Under the pieces are notes generated by a model that saw only the letters and a program-made list of their open reading frames with translations, ran no database searches and was not told where the DNA came from. Positions 22,139-34,348 of a stretch of 64,000 nt of DNA are shown here, in pieces. The stretch comes from Glutinoglossum americanum (taxonomy: Eukaryota; Ascomycota; Geoglossomycetes; Geoglossales; Geoglossaceae), in contig JAGHQL010000004.1 of the NCBI GenBank assembly GCA_020080175.1, positions 62,001 through 126,000 on the forward strand, written 5' to 3'. Position 1 is the first letter of the stretch, and each line of letters opens with the position of its first letter. Both the position numbers and the translations under genes were made by a program.

Positions 22139-25100
22139 ATGGCAAAGGAAAGCGAGAAACCGACGTCCGGTGACAAAGGCAAGGGGAAAGCCTCTGAGTC
22201 TGGTGGGAAAGGCGAGGCTAAGAAGGTAGAAGACGTTAGGAAGGATAAGGATGGAAAACCGCTTGTAAATGGAAAGAAGGGAGAAGCGCTGAAGGAAGGT
22301 GAGTGAGCCCGACGACAGACAATATATCTTCATTTCAAGTCTATGATACCGACAGCCTTGTTTGGGCGAAATAGAGGAACTTAGTGAGGAAGATCAAACC
22401 CTCAAATCTGAGCTGGAGATGCTAGTTGAACGATTATCAGTACGTCTGAACGACTAAATAGATAGTATCCCGTGCAATGGCTGACTTGTAGCACTAACAC
22501 AGGAGCCTGATACGTCTCTCTACAAGCCAGCTCTAGCAGCTATCAAAACCTTCATCAAAACGTCAACATCGTCAATGACAGCTGTACCGAAACCCTTAAA
22601 GTTTCTCAGACCGCACTATGAGAAATTGACGAAATCGTATGATGCGTGGCCCGCTGGAGATGACAAGGTACTTGAGGTTCACTGATGGCTCATTTCGTTG
22701 AAAGGTATTAATTGTTACAGAGTGCTCTGGCAGATGTCCTTTCTGTTCTTGGTATGACCTATGCAGACGAGGACCGGCAGGATTCCCTCAAGTATCGTCT
22801 GCTTGCACCAACAGATGATCCTGGGTCGTGGGGGCATGAGTACGTTCGGCACCTTGCGCTCGAGATCGGCCAGGAATACCAGAAGCGAGTGGCAGAAGAC
22901 AAGCCGGTCGACGACCTTATCAACCTGACTCTAAACCTCGTTCCTTTCTTTCTTAGCCACAACGCAGAAGCCGATGCCGTGGATATTCTGAGCGAATTAG
23001 AAATGATCGAAGAGATACCAAAGTATCTAGACGAGAATACTTATCAGCGGGTGTGTTTATACATGGTCAGGTAAGACACGGGCGTCTTCTACTGCCTATC
23101 TGTTACTAAGATCCAGCCTAGCATGGTTAATCTTCTCACCTATCCGGAGGACCAGCAATTCCTGCGGACTGCACATGATATCTACAAGCAGTACAACAAA
23201 CTTGCTCAAGCCATGATTCTTTCCATACGTCTAAATAACATGGAATTGATACGGCAAGATTTCAATTCCACATCAGATAAATCACTGAAAAAGCAGATGG
23301 CTTTCCTAATCGCCCGGCAGCAGATCTGGTTTGATCTTCCGGCGGAGGATGAAGAAGATGCAGAGATCGCCGAATGTCTAAATAATACCAGGCTTCCAGA
23401 CCATTTCAAGTCGCTTGCGAAGGAACTAAACATTTTGGACCCCAAGACCACCGAGGATATATACAAGAGCCACCTAGAGAGTATTAGAGTGGCTGGATTG
23501 ACTAATCTTGATTCGGCAAGACATAACCTCGCCAGCTCTTTCGTCAATGCCTTCGCTAATGCGGGATTTGGAAGCGATAAATTGATGCTTGTCGAGGGAG
23601 GAGAGCGGAACAGCTGGGTATGGAAGACAAAGGAAGAAGGTAAGAATGGTCCATTCGATTCTGTCCGATTTTGTCTCTGGATCTGTGTTAATGGCTTTGT
23701 CTGAAAGGCATGATGTCAACGGCCGCGTCAATCGGGATGCTTCTTCAATGGGATGTCGAGATGGGCCTCGATAAAATCGATAAGTACACATATGTGCCGG
23801 ATGACCACATCAAGGCTGGGGCCCTCCTTGCCATTGGGATCATCAATTCGGGGGTTAGAATCGATTCGGATCCTGCAATGGCCCTCCTGAGCGACTCAGA
23901 TAATCTCGACAGCAAGAGTGTTCCCATTAGAGTGGCTTCCATCATTGGACTTGGCCTGTCATACGCTGGCTCAAATAAGGAAGAGCTACTCGAGCTTTTG
24001 CTTCCTATTGTCACCGATACCACACTGGAGATGCAGATTTCTGCCGTTGCTGCGCTTTCACTTGGTCTGATTTTTGTTGGATCTTCCAATGGTGACGTTA
24101 ACGAGGCGATCGTACAGACTCTTATGGATCCTGAACGCGAGAGCCAGCTCAAGGATAAGTGGACGCGTTTTATGGCGCTCGGTTTGGCTCTCCTCTTCTT
24201 CGGCCAGCAGGAAGAGGCAGAAGTCATCATCGAGACTCTCAAAGCCATTGACCATCCAATGTCCAAGCCGACATCTGTACTGGTTGAAGTATGCGCATGG
24301 GCCGGTACTGGGACCGTGCTGAAGCTGCAAGAGCTCCTTCATCTTTGCAATGACCACATTGATAGCAGTGATGAGAAAAAAGGGGATGAATTGCTCCAAG
24401 CCTATGCTGTAATTGGACTTGCTCTTGTGGCTATGGGTGAAGACGTCGGGCAGGAGATGGTTCTGCGGCAGTTTGGGCACTTGATGCATTACGGAGAAGC
24501 TAATATTCGAAAAGCTGTTCCCTTGGCTATGGGCTTGATTAGTCCGAGCAACCCCCAGATGAAGGTCTACGACACGCTATCACGCTATAGTCATGACAAT
24601 GATAACGACGTTGCCATTAATGCTATATTTGCCATGGGGCTCCTAGGTGCCGGCACTAACAATGCTCGCTTAGCACAGTTGTTGAGACAGCTAGCAAGCT
24701 ACTACCACCGCGATCAGAACTCACTATTTATGGTTCGCATTGCACAAGGGCTACTTCATATGGGCAAGGGCACAATGACTGTCAACCCATTTCACACGGA
24801 TCGGCAGGTGCTCTCGCGGGTTGCTACGGCAGGTATCCTGACGGTCCTGATTGCGCTCATAGACGCCAAGCAGTTCATCCTAGCAGAGTCTCATTACCTT
24901 CTCTATTTCCTCGTTACTGCAATGCATCCACGATTCCTAGTTACCCTAGACGAAGATCTTAAGCCACTGACGGTGAATGTACGAGTTGGGCAGGCTGTTG
25001 ATGTAGTTGGCCAAGCAGGACGGCCGAAAACGATAACCGGGTGGCAAACGCAGAGCACCCCAGTGCTACTCGCTTATGGGGAGAGGGCAGAACTGGAGGA

Positions 25101-25234
25101 TGAGCAATATATCAGCTTAGCTAGTACACTCGAGGGGCTAGTAATTCTGAGAAAGGTTCGTTAACAAGAGATTAGGCCTTTAACGATATAAACTAACTTT
25201 GTTTTTCGCCTAGAATCCAAACTGGGAGGGCTAG
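22139..25234 (+). CDS. rpn1: 26S proteasome regulatory subunit RPN1
   Basis: Seven exons (22139-22298, 22375-22439, 22503-22667, 22721-23070, 23122-23639, 23708-25155, 25214-25234) give 908 residues. Rpn1 is the largest base subunit of the 19S particle and docks ubiquitin receptors and Ubp6. A Lys/Glu-rich N-terminus (1-55) is followed by [20 protein letters not shown]. The toroid of proteasome/cyclosome repeats occupies the middle, with motifs such as [29 protein letters not shown] and [18 protein letters not shown]. The C-terminus has [22 protein letters not shown] and ends RKNPNWEG. The first exon donor splits a Glu codon; acceptor 22374 is preferred because an earlier CAG leads to a stop. 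The last exon is 21 nt. Confidence 0.96.
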
Positions 25235-25516
25235 AGGTAACGTCAAGTTTCTAGGGATATTGATTGCCGGACGGATGGCATATTGTTAGATGCGTAGCCT
25301 GCATTTTCGGCATCTCCATTGTATTTACATAGAGCACTTCAATAAGATGTAGGAATTCTGCAAAGATCCTGTCCCGAGAGATTGGATTGAACTGTTCACC
25401 TCTATCCCACCTGTAGGTGCTTCAAATAACTAAAATAACTCCATGAGATCTAACACTCCTTTGAACTTTGGTATTATGCCAAGATATGATTGGAAGCTTG
25501 TTCGTAGTCGGGGACG

Positions 25517-27623
25517 TTACTGGGCCCCCAGCTCTGTTGTAGGTATTGGGGTAGCATCTGTGTCAGACTCCAGCGTAGAATCTCCGCCACTTCGACCACC
25601 TAGACAAAACAGATCCCCTACGTTCCTCACCTCTATGTCAAAGCCGCACCCTCCGATCTCTCTTCTAAATACTGCAGCATATTCCGCTGCCTCAATGTCC
25701 ATGGCTGACCGGGAGACAGGCCGTCCGTCAAATGAGAGTAGGGGGACGACAGAGAGCTCCGGTAGATCGCCATCAAGTGGGAGAATGCGGACAAGCGTAG
25801 TTCCGGATATCAGGGGCGGCTCACGGGGAAGGCGCATCGAGGGCTGGGTTATAAGGACGTTCCGTTCGTCTTCAATGTCAGTCGCGCTGTCTGCTCCAGT
25901 AAAGTCTGCTTTTTGAGGTGTGAGTTCGTAGTGAGCAGTGGCGAACGAGCCACCGGACTCCCAATTGGGGTAGAGCATCACATAGCCCATTGCACATGAG
26001 AGCTCAGACAGATACTCCATCCAGGGAGGATATTTGGGACTGGTAGCTTTCGGCCTTTTGTGGGGCCTTGGAGACTCGCGAAGAGTGTCGAGACGGCTAG
26101 CGAGGAAATCCTGAAACTCTATCCATTTCTCACCAAAGTACAGCGCTGCATCACTGTCTGGTGCCTGCCAAAGAAACGGTGTTGCCTGGCCGCCCTCCGG
26201 GACAGGGTCGCTCAAGTCCCGATCATGAGGCTGAGCTAAGGGCGGATCGAAAGATAGACTCGCGTTCATATAGGTAGAGGGAAGGTTAAGCGCAATGCCG
26301 GCGAGTTTGCTAGACACCTGAAAGCCGTACAAGGAGTATTTATATTCTAGGAGAGCATACTTGATATAATGGTAGAAAAGAGGAGACAGTTCCACCTGCG
26401 GAGAAAGAATAAGAACATGGGATGTCGACGGGTTAGCTGGGAAAAACGACTCAAGGAAGTGTAATGATGATTCCACGGCGGTAGCGTCACGTTTCATGTG
26501 ACGCCGGAGCTTAGGCCGACCCGATTGCTGATTCCCAGATCGAGACGGCGGCCACGCGAAATCTTCTAGGAAATGAAGTGTCGGTTCGTCTACAGATGGT
26601 GGAAGCTCGACAGTTAGTCCAGGTGGAGGAGACGAAAAGTAATCCGCATTTTTGAGAGACTTGAGTAGCCGAATTAGAGAGCCAGATTCCCCTGGAGAAA
26701 CTTGGACTACAATCTCGACGTTGATCTTATTCCAAGCTAAATGCTGTTAGATACTGAGACCAAATCTATACATCACTCCCATTAACATACCTTTCAGCGA
26801 ACCACAATCTAATCTCGTCATCCACATCAAATCCCTCACTGCATCTCCAGGAAGCTCTAAGACGGATAACCTTAAGGCCTGGGCTTTAGTATGAATAGCT
26901 CTAGCAAAAAAAGCTTCCTCCTCTTCTAGGTGATTAACGATAATAACCCAAGGGGTAATGATACTGTTAATAAAACCAAGGGCATGAGAAACACTAGCTT
27001 CCATCCGAGAATTAGTGCTAGATACCAAATGGTCTGGGCGTCCGTCTGCGTTTCATTAGTTTCGATAGGACAAGCAACTTCTTCCACAGGATGAGCTGAC
27101 CATGCCAACGAACGTCGCACCCATCACCAATGCCATTCTTTAAGAGAAATTCATCAATTGGTATATCATCTCTTCCTAATAAGGCAAAGTGGACGCTATT
27201 CCTCCTATATCTTGCCATTTCACACGCTATTGGAACCATCGCCGAGGCGCTTTTAAGACCCGCGGCAGTAAACAATACATTGTGTCTCCGTAGCCTCCCC
27301 TTGGCGCTATGGAGGGTGTATCCGAGCTTGGGGAGTCCGATCGGTCCATTATAGTTGTAGGCGTTTGCTTGGCCTGAATCTTCTACCTCTTCTTTGGTCA
27401 ACGGTCTCCGAGAGACCCCCGGAGTAGGTGGACCCAAGTCAGGTGTCCAGAGGAGGTATAGGAGCAGGATAACAACTAAAATTGGGAGGAGCCGTCGTCG
27501 CCGGAATCTGGAAGGGCCACGCCAGAATAAGAATGAAGAGGTGAAAGAGCTCCAATCTCTAGATACATAATCATCATTTCGCTTTCCCTCCTCAGCAATA
27601 TGGTACAGGCGGGAAAGCGGCAT
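25517..27623 (-). CDS. Fungal GT2-like membrane glycosyltransferase
   Basis: Three exons (27623-27101, 27045-26791, 26736-25517) give 665 residues. The protein is a predicted type II membrane protein: an Arg-rich cytosolic tail, one transmembrane segment (about 45-59, LLPILVVILLLYLLW), then a lumenal catalytic-type region. It matches, from memory, the conserved filamentous-fungal family annotated as glycosyltransferase 2, with the NVLFTAAGLKSASAMVPIAC block, CDVRWHDGRPD across intron 1, DLMWMTRLDCGSLKAWNKIN across intron 2, ESGSLIRLLKSLKNADYFS, and FLWQAPDSDAALYFGEKWIE. A role in wall polysaccharide or protein glycosylation is inferred; substrate unknown. It is divergent from mlh1 and convergent with rpn1 (282 bp between stops). 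Confidence 0.82.
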
Positions 27624-27829
27624 GGTAATCGTCTCGCGTCCTGAAGCTCATGTAGAGCATATGGAGCTCCTTGAGGACCTCAGTTACATGGCACAGAAGT
27701 GGCGAGACCCAAGAGTAAGATCAACACGATGCGAAATAATAGCCTGAAAATTATCACGTGCTCACGCGGGGAACTACGCGACTTCAAAACGCCCTCGGCA
27801 ACCCATCGTTAGTTTCGACAGCCTGTGCC
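27624..27829. promoter_or_regulatory. Compact bidirectional promoter (glycosyltransferase / mlh1)
   Basis: Only 206 bp separate the two start codons. The mlh1-proximal part contains CACGTG at 27755-27760 and two ACGCG cores at 27764-27768 and 27776-27780, 50-66 bp upstream of the mlh1 ATG. ACGCG is the core of the MluI cell-cycle box bound by MBF-type factors in yeasts. Cell-cycle control here is an inference. Confidence 0.5.
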
Positions 27830-30310
27830 ATGGCCGACGACATGGAAGTCGACGGTGGGGATTCCAGAGGTATGAAGAGGAAGGCAGATGAAGCTTTATA
27901 TCAAGGGCCTCGAAGAATCAAGGCGAGTCGTCAGATTCCAGGTCTTGGCTTAGGTGCTGAAATTACAAAATACAGCCTCTCGACGTAAACGTTGTGAATA
28001 AGATAGCCGCAGGAGAGATTATCGTTGCCCCAGTTCATGCACTCAAGGAACTTATAGAAAACGCTGTTGATGCGGGCTCAACTTCGCTTGAGATTCTCGT
28101 AAAAGATGGCGGCTTAAAGCTACTACAGATAACGGATAATGGCCATGGCATCAATGTAAGATTGCCTTAGGAGTGAAGGATTCCACAGGACTGGAAATAC
28201 ATTTCTGTTCTCCCTACTAATTATATATACACCCCAGCGTGACGATCTTCCGATCCTTTGCGAGCGTTTTACAACATCAAAGCTAAAGGTATTTGAGGAC
28301 CTCACCTCTATTGGGACATATGGCTTCCGAGGAGAAGCTTTGGCAAGCATCAGTCATATCGCACACCTTACCGTTACAACAAAGACTAAGGATTCGAACT
28401 GTGCCTGGAGAGCACATTTTTCTGATGGTAAACTTGTGCCCTCAAAGCCAGGTCAAAGCGCAGATCCCAAAGCCACAGCCGGCAGACAGGGCACGCAGAT
28501 TACGGTGCGATTGTACGGAAGTTCGCGTTCCTGTATTTTTCTGGCTAAACGGTTGGCAGGTTGAGGACCTATTCTATAACGTACCGACCCGACGTCGATC
28601 ATTTCGTTCTGCCTCTGAAGAATACGCTAAAGTCTTGGATATCGTCGGCCGCTATGCGGTCCACTGCTCTGGTGTAGCCTTCTCATGCAAAAAGCATGGG
28701 GATTCGACTACAGGAATTGCAACACCCGCAAATGCCACTATTATCGACCGAATTCGGCTGATACATGGCAGTCCCATTGCGAATGAATTGGTAGAGCTGT
28801 CTATCGAGGATGAGACTTATTGCTTCAAGGTGCAAGTTTTCACAAGCAATGCAAACTACCATGTTAAACGTACCACGCTACTCCTTTTCATCAATCACCG
28901 CGCGGTTGAATCTTCATCCATCAAGAAGGCTCTGGAACAGACGTATTCAGCTTTCCTACCGAAGGGAGGTCGCCCTTTCATATACCTAAGCTTAGATATC
29001 GAACCGAGCCGCATCGATGTCAATGTCCATCCGACAAAAAGAGAAGTCAATTTTCTTCACGAAGATGAAATCATCGAAAGAATCTGTGACGAGGTCAGGG
29101 TAAAGCTTGCCGGTGTCGATCGAAGCCGGACGTTCATGACTCAAAGCCTTTTACCCGGAGCTAGGGTTTCCCTTACAGCTGCTAATCCAGAGAAAGAAAA
29201 TGAGCCCAGTACTCCGGCCAACAGCAGAGAGAAGCGACAGCCTCAGAAAACCTACGAAAACAATCTCGTTCGAACAGATGCGAAACTAAGAAAGATCACA
29301 TCTATGTTACCACCAAGTGACCTTGACCCATCATCAACAAAGTGCCCAGGAGATCCAACCAATGACGATATGGAATATGAGTATTCAGATCGAGAACATA
29401 CTCTCTGCCGCCTGACAACAATCAAGGAACTGAGGGCGGAGGTTCGGGAGAATATGCATAACGAACTCACGGAGACATTCGCTAGGCACACTTTTGTCGG
29501 TATTGTAGACGAGAGGAAACGGATAGCTGCAATCCAGGGAGGCGTAAAATTATTCCTAGTTGACTATGGGATGGTCTGGTGAGTACAGCTCTTAGCGAAA
29601 GCATTCCATTTTAGGGCTAAATAAAACTGACACGTTTCGTTTCAAGCAATGAGTACTTCTACCAAGTAGGCCTAACCGACTTCGCAAATTTTGGAGTGAT
29701 ACAATTCAACCCGCCGCTGCAGCTCCGTGACCTCCTTCAAATTGCAGCCCAGCACGAGAAAGAACTTGCGGCAAAGGAATGTCCCCCAGATGCAATGACT
29801 GTGGACACAGAGTTTGATTTCAACTGGCATGAAGTTGTGGCACTAGTTGAGCAACAGCTCCTCTCACACCGCGAAATGTTACATGAATACTTCTCTTTGC
29901 AAATCTCTCCGACAGGCGAACTCCTGAGCATCCCTTTGCTCATGAAAGGATACATGCCTAGCCTAGCAAAGTTGCCTCGGTTCTTGCTCAGGTGTGGCCC
30001 GAATGTCAACTGGATGTCTGAGAAGGAGTGCTTCCGCACATTCCTCACGGAACTCGCCGCGTTTTATGTCCCGGAGAGTTTACCGTTAAAGCCATCACTG
30101 CCAGCGGCGGGGGCTGAAGGCAGCAGTAGAGAGCGTGAGGACTCAAGCCTACAGGATATTGCAGCAAGAAGGGCTCAGTTGAGCCGTGTAGTCGAGAACG
30201 TAATGTTTCCCGCGTTTCGGGCAAGATTGGTTGCTACCAGGGGCCTCCTAAGGGGAGTGGTGGAGGTAGCAAACCTAAAAGGCCTGTACCGGGTCTTTGA
30301 ACGATGCTAA
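27830..30310 (+). CDS. mlh1: DNA mismatch repair protein MLH1
   Basis: Five exons (27830-27922, 27976-28155, 28238-28504, 28560-29578, 29647-30310) give 740 residues. Mlh1 is the GHKL ATPase subunit of MutL heterodimers acting in mismatch repair and meiotic crossover. The N-terminal ATPase has [12 protein letters not shown] (Glu 59), DNGHGI (about 85-90), GFRGEAL (121-125) and the [16 protein letters not shown] block. Then come [11 protein letters not shown], a variable linker, and a C-terminal dimerisation domain ending in the family-invariant FERC. Intron 1 (27923-27975) must use a GC donor (AAG/GCGAGT) to join RRIK to [15 protein letters not shown]. An upstream in-frame GTG is not used as start; the [11 protein letters not shown] is chosen. 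Confidence 0.95.
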
Positions 30311-31191
30311 GTAGGTTATACCTCGGATTGCAATCATCAGGGGGCCATATAAACTCGCAGGGGAACTGATATCACTTATAGTTTATCCATATCGCTTCAC
30401 GCAGACCTTAGCGGAAATGGCTTTGGACTTCCTCTTATGCATATGACCTCCAGTACCGGTAGACACTCGAGTCCAATGGCGGAGAAGACTTTCAGAGAAT
30501 GGTAACGCGTACAGAAAACTGATAGGACAGTACTATGGAGTGACCAAGCTGCATATACTCAAGCCAAGCTGTCCTGTCGTGTACTCCTTCTAGCCTTGTT
30601 AAAGTTACTTGAATACCACAATCCCTGACCCACTCGCTGCCTTTCAAGCGGACTCTTTGCTCCTCCACTCTAGGGATGTGTCCAACAGCTATAGTAGGTC
30701 CCTCCCGAGCATATGTGGGCATATATGCCATAACTCAACGGTGGTTCTTTAGCGGATGTACCCTGATGCGATAAGGGCCTTTAGAAGAATATCTATAGTT
30801 ACACGGATCCTTCCAGGCATCCGCAACTCGCGATTCAGATGCCGTTTTGCGGATTGTCTCGTGCGGTATCCTAGTAACCTTTGGTAGTTATTCGAGTGAC
30901 TATCCCTTCACTAAGTCACCCGAAGCTCCACTCTATTGTACCCCGAAAAATCTATAACCGCAAGTCTTACTACAGGAAGCTTTCGAATAATTCAATATTA
31001 CAAACTCTATACAACCCCAGCCGTCCATAGCCTCCATGGGTTATGATAGGTAAGCTTACAGCCAACCTAAATCTCAGAATGTAGTTCCAGCCCAACAAAC
31101 GCTCATCAGAAAACAAGCGGAGGAAGCTTTATGTATTTCCGTTAGTAAACAACGCCGCAGGATGCAAAGTACAGGCAAGAGAACAGAGCTG
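30311..31191. other. Convergent 3' regions, no supported gene
   Basis: 881 bp between the stops of mlh1 (+) and the GILT-like gene (-). An ATG-started 79-codon minus frame (30492-30731) has no recognisable motif or partner exon. The rest has frequent stops. Confidence 0.45.
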
Positions 31192-32102
31192 CTATAGCCA
31201 AGCTGTAGCGTCCTGATACAGTGCCTTAATGTCTTGAACGAGATCGTCAACTTCATGGCCCTTCTCACAGTCTTTCCATTCCCCCGAGTCAAGAACGCAA
31301 CGGACTTCTTCGTTTAATCGAACCTGTTAGAAATAGTTAGCATATCCTAGTCAGCATTGATGGTAGGCATCAGAGTGGGCATCCCACTTACAGTGCAGCT
31401 TGTAGTGACTCCCGCTTGGGCACTCCTCTCCATGCTTTTCCTCAACAACCCTATACCAAACCCATCGTCTCGGCTAACGCAATGATTGAGCTTGCCAAAA
31501 TCTACACGATGTTCCAGAGCACAGCTTTCAATCAGGTCTTGGTCAGGTATATGTTCATAGTCATTGGAGAGACACATTGCAAAGCCTAGGGACACCTTTG
31601 GATCGGGATAGAGAGAGGCCGCGCAGAGCTCAATCATGTTGCCTAGGCATTCCCTAGGACCATGTTTGCATGCAACACCGCCATCTCCCTCGGTGATCCT
31701 ATGCGGCTTAATTAGTGGCTCAATAAATCAGGGCGGTTTTAGGGAGATCGGTACTCACGTCCCGATAAATGATAGCTTGAAGTTAACAATGCCGTGAACT
31801 TGCTCCATGGCAGGAACTACCAATTCTCGCAAGCAACCCCGCGCATCCGGACATTTACTCATGATGTGTGCCTCTAGCTGGACCTTGGGTTGACCGTAGA
31901 GTGCAATTTCCGAATGTGTTGTTGTCCCCGCAGGCCAGGACCAGAATGGGAGGAGTTGCAGGAACCAATGCTTGAAAGATACTGCCAGAAGGGCAAGTAT
32001 AGCGAGCAGTACCAGTGTTAGCAGCCTACAGCGCGACCTTGGTGGCCAACCGCGAGAACGCATTTCGTGTGTATTCAGAGATATAAAGCCAGCTCGTTTC
32101 AT
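31192..32102 (-). CDS. GILT-like thiol reductase, membrane-anchored
   Basis: Three exons (32102-31759, 31698-31392, 31323-31192) give 260 residues; an in-frame ATG nine bases upstream would give 263. A hydrophobic segment (about 27-44) acts as signal anchor. The GILT-family domain follows, with VQLEAHIMSKCPDARGC (Cys 84 and Cys 90), LSFIG, GGVACKHGPRECLGNMIELCAA, and a C-terminal disulfide region ending NEEVRCVLDSGEWKDCEKGHEV. Classical GILT reduces disulfides in lysosomes through CXXC; here the first cysteines are spaced CX5C, a form I recall in fungal homologues. Vacuolar or secretory redox work is inferred. Intron 31699-31758 uses the second AG; the earlier one leads to a stop. CACGTG lies 77 bp upstream. 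Confidence 0.85.
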
Positions 32103-32511
32103 CTCGATCAATAAGTTATGGAGAGATGTATTCCGTAAGAGGAATGCGGCTCAAATAAATGTTTGGGGCTTATATGATCACGTGTGCACAAAGTCTTTTT
32201 CCGACCTCAGGGATTCCATCCCTATCCTCTCCTAATTCTGATTACCATTTTCGTGCAGGTTTTCTTTGTGGGGCCTTCTGTGAAGAAATCCTTACAATAT
32301 TAGGGTACTTGGTTTCATAGTATCCATTCTAGTGCAGGGCTACGCTCCGCATTGGTCGAGTGGCTGGTGTTGATCATGCCCCTAGCTTGATCTGTGCAAC
32401 ACCCGCACAGTTCTTTTCACCCGCTGGATCTTTCGAGTACCCTTCCTCCAGTTCTCTCTCTGCCAGTCCTATATCTCATTCTGGAAAGGGTTTTCTATCT
32501 CAACATCTTCC
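32103..32511. promoter_or_regulatory. Divergent promoter region, GILT-like gene / atypical hexokinase
   Basis: 409 bp between start codons. CACGTG lies at 32179-32184 on the GILT side. A CT-rich leader (ctgccagtcctatatctcattctgg and similar runs) precedes the hexokinase start. Confidence 0.45.
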
Positions 32512-34348
32512 ATGGCGGGGAATCAAGCTGCCCTTGATACGTTCCTGCAGCCTCTGTCTGTAGATACTGACAGATTACAACGGTTGGCGCATGAATTCGC
32601 TACGACCTATCGACACCTCGCGTTGAACTCCAATGACCAGTTCTTGCCTACTCCCATAACAACCCTTCCTTCGGGCCAGGAGCGAGGGAGGTTTCTCGCA
32701 ATTGATCTAGGTGGAACAAATCTGAGAGTGGGGTTTATCGAGCTCCTTGGTAGTATCACAGACGGTGACCACCAGGATGTTGTCAGTGTCCCAAACGGTG
32801 ATCATAAGTCACATGATAAAACGAATGACTTCGATCAACCACGAATACGGAGAACGTTTGAGAAAGCATGGCCAATTGGCGAGCACTTGAAAATGGATAA
32901 AGCCGAAGACCTGTTTGCGTGGATTGGAGACTGCATCGCAGAGGTTGTTGCAGACAGTGTTAGGGCTAGCCAACGCGAAGAGTCGGAGGAGGAAGTGATC
33001 CCAGAAGAACTTCCAATGGGAGTGACCTTTAGCTTCCCAATGATGTAGGTGCCATTTCCCGCTGTTAGGCTCACTTACTCAGCCACTTTCCTTTACAACC
33101 AACTCATACTCACCCATCAACAAAACCCTCAGAATATCTCATTGCTACGTGAAGTGGCTAACGGAAGTTTATTCCCTCAGTCAACATTCGCTAGCTGAAG
33201 CAACCCTTATGCCCATGGGTAAGGGGTTCGCAATAACATCTAACCTCAACCTTGGGAAGCTGCTTCTGGCTGGGTATGAGAGACATATCGCCCCTCCGTT
33301 GAGCAACGGGATATCGCCGGATGCTCAGTTGAACAAGCCGGCGAAGCGGAGGAGGATTGAAAGACTGCCTCGCCTAAGGATTGCGGCAATAACCAACGAT
33401 ACAGTCGCCACTCTAGCATCCCTAGCATATACGGTCAAATCGCGGCCGAATAGTAGAGTTGCAATGGGTCTGATTGTTGGGACAGGAACGAATGCAACGA
33501 TACCTATGAAATTGACTGACCTCCACCCCTCCAAACAAAGTCAGCTGCGTCTTCCGCAGGCAGGTGATTTAAGAGACGTGGAGATTGTCGTAAACACTGA
33601 ATGGACCATCAATGGCACAGCTCCACCTTTGAAGAGACTAGGCTTCATCACTAAGTGGGACAAAATCCTAGACGAAGCTAGTGAAGCTCCTGGATTTCAG
33701 CCATTTGAATATATGACAGCTGGAAGGTACCTCGGGGAACTGGCCAGGTTGATTATACTCGACTATTTTACGGGGGAGCTTGGTATCCAAGAAGACAACC
33801 TGCCGGCGCCTCTGAGACAGCGCAATGCGCTAACGACCACGTTCTTGGCAACTGTAATAGCGTCTTCAAAATCCGGTATTTTGCTTCTACCTCAGCTCCA
33901 AGAATCGCTGCCGGCTCCAGAACTTAGTGGCTGGCAGTGGAGTATCAAAGAAGCCCAAGCCTTGCGTAAGGTGGCGAAATTAGTGCAAAGGAGGTCAGCC
34001 GGACTTATCGCAGCGGCGATTATAGGTCTGCTGGAGTGTACGGGAGAGTTGGAATTAAAGAACGAGCCCACTCCAGATTCTTCCATTCCAAATGGTACCA
34101 TACCCCGCGCTACAGACGAGGAGCCACATTCACGGGCGGGTATAGAAGATTTGGTTGTTGCATACACCGGCGGAACTATATCGCGGTATCCAGAATTTCT
34201 GGGAACTTGCCAATGCTTCATAGATGAGTTGCTCAGTTACGGCACCAACCAGGGCAACCAAAACCGCAATAAATCGGTCATTCTCAAGGAAGCGGTAGAC
34301 GGAGGAATAATCGGTGCAGGGGTCTTGGCCGGCACCGCTTGTGCATGA
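32512..34348 (+). CDS. Atypical hexokinase (HxkC/XprF-like)
   Basis: Two exons (32512-33044, 33181-34348) give 566 residues. The hexokinase fold is clear: LAIDLGGTNLRVG (62-74), GVTFSFPMIQ across the intron, ITNDTVATL with the catalytic-position Asp (near 251), GLIVGTGTNA, VVNTEW, and PGFQPFEYMTAGRYLGEL. Deviations from active hexokinases are MPMGKGF where WTKGF is usual, GTNATIPMKL where the conserved Glu follows, and YTGGTISRYPEF in the SGDGSGVG region. A basic insert PAKRRRIERL (about 231-240) sits before the catalytic block and resembles a nuclear localisation signal. In Aspergillus nidulans, atypical hexokinases HxkC and HxkD/XprF regulate extracellular proteases under starvation rather than glycolysis. 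Such a role is inferred; which of the two it matches was not decided. Confidence 0.85.

Noticed and set aside
30492-30731. ATG-started 79-codon minus-strand frame
   Set aside because: Some protein-like character but no domain, no upstream or downstream exon and no homologue recalled.
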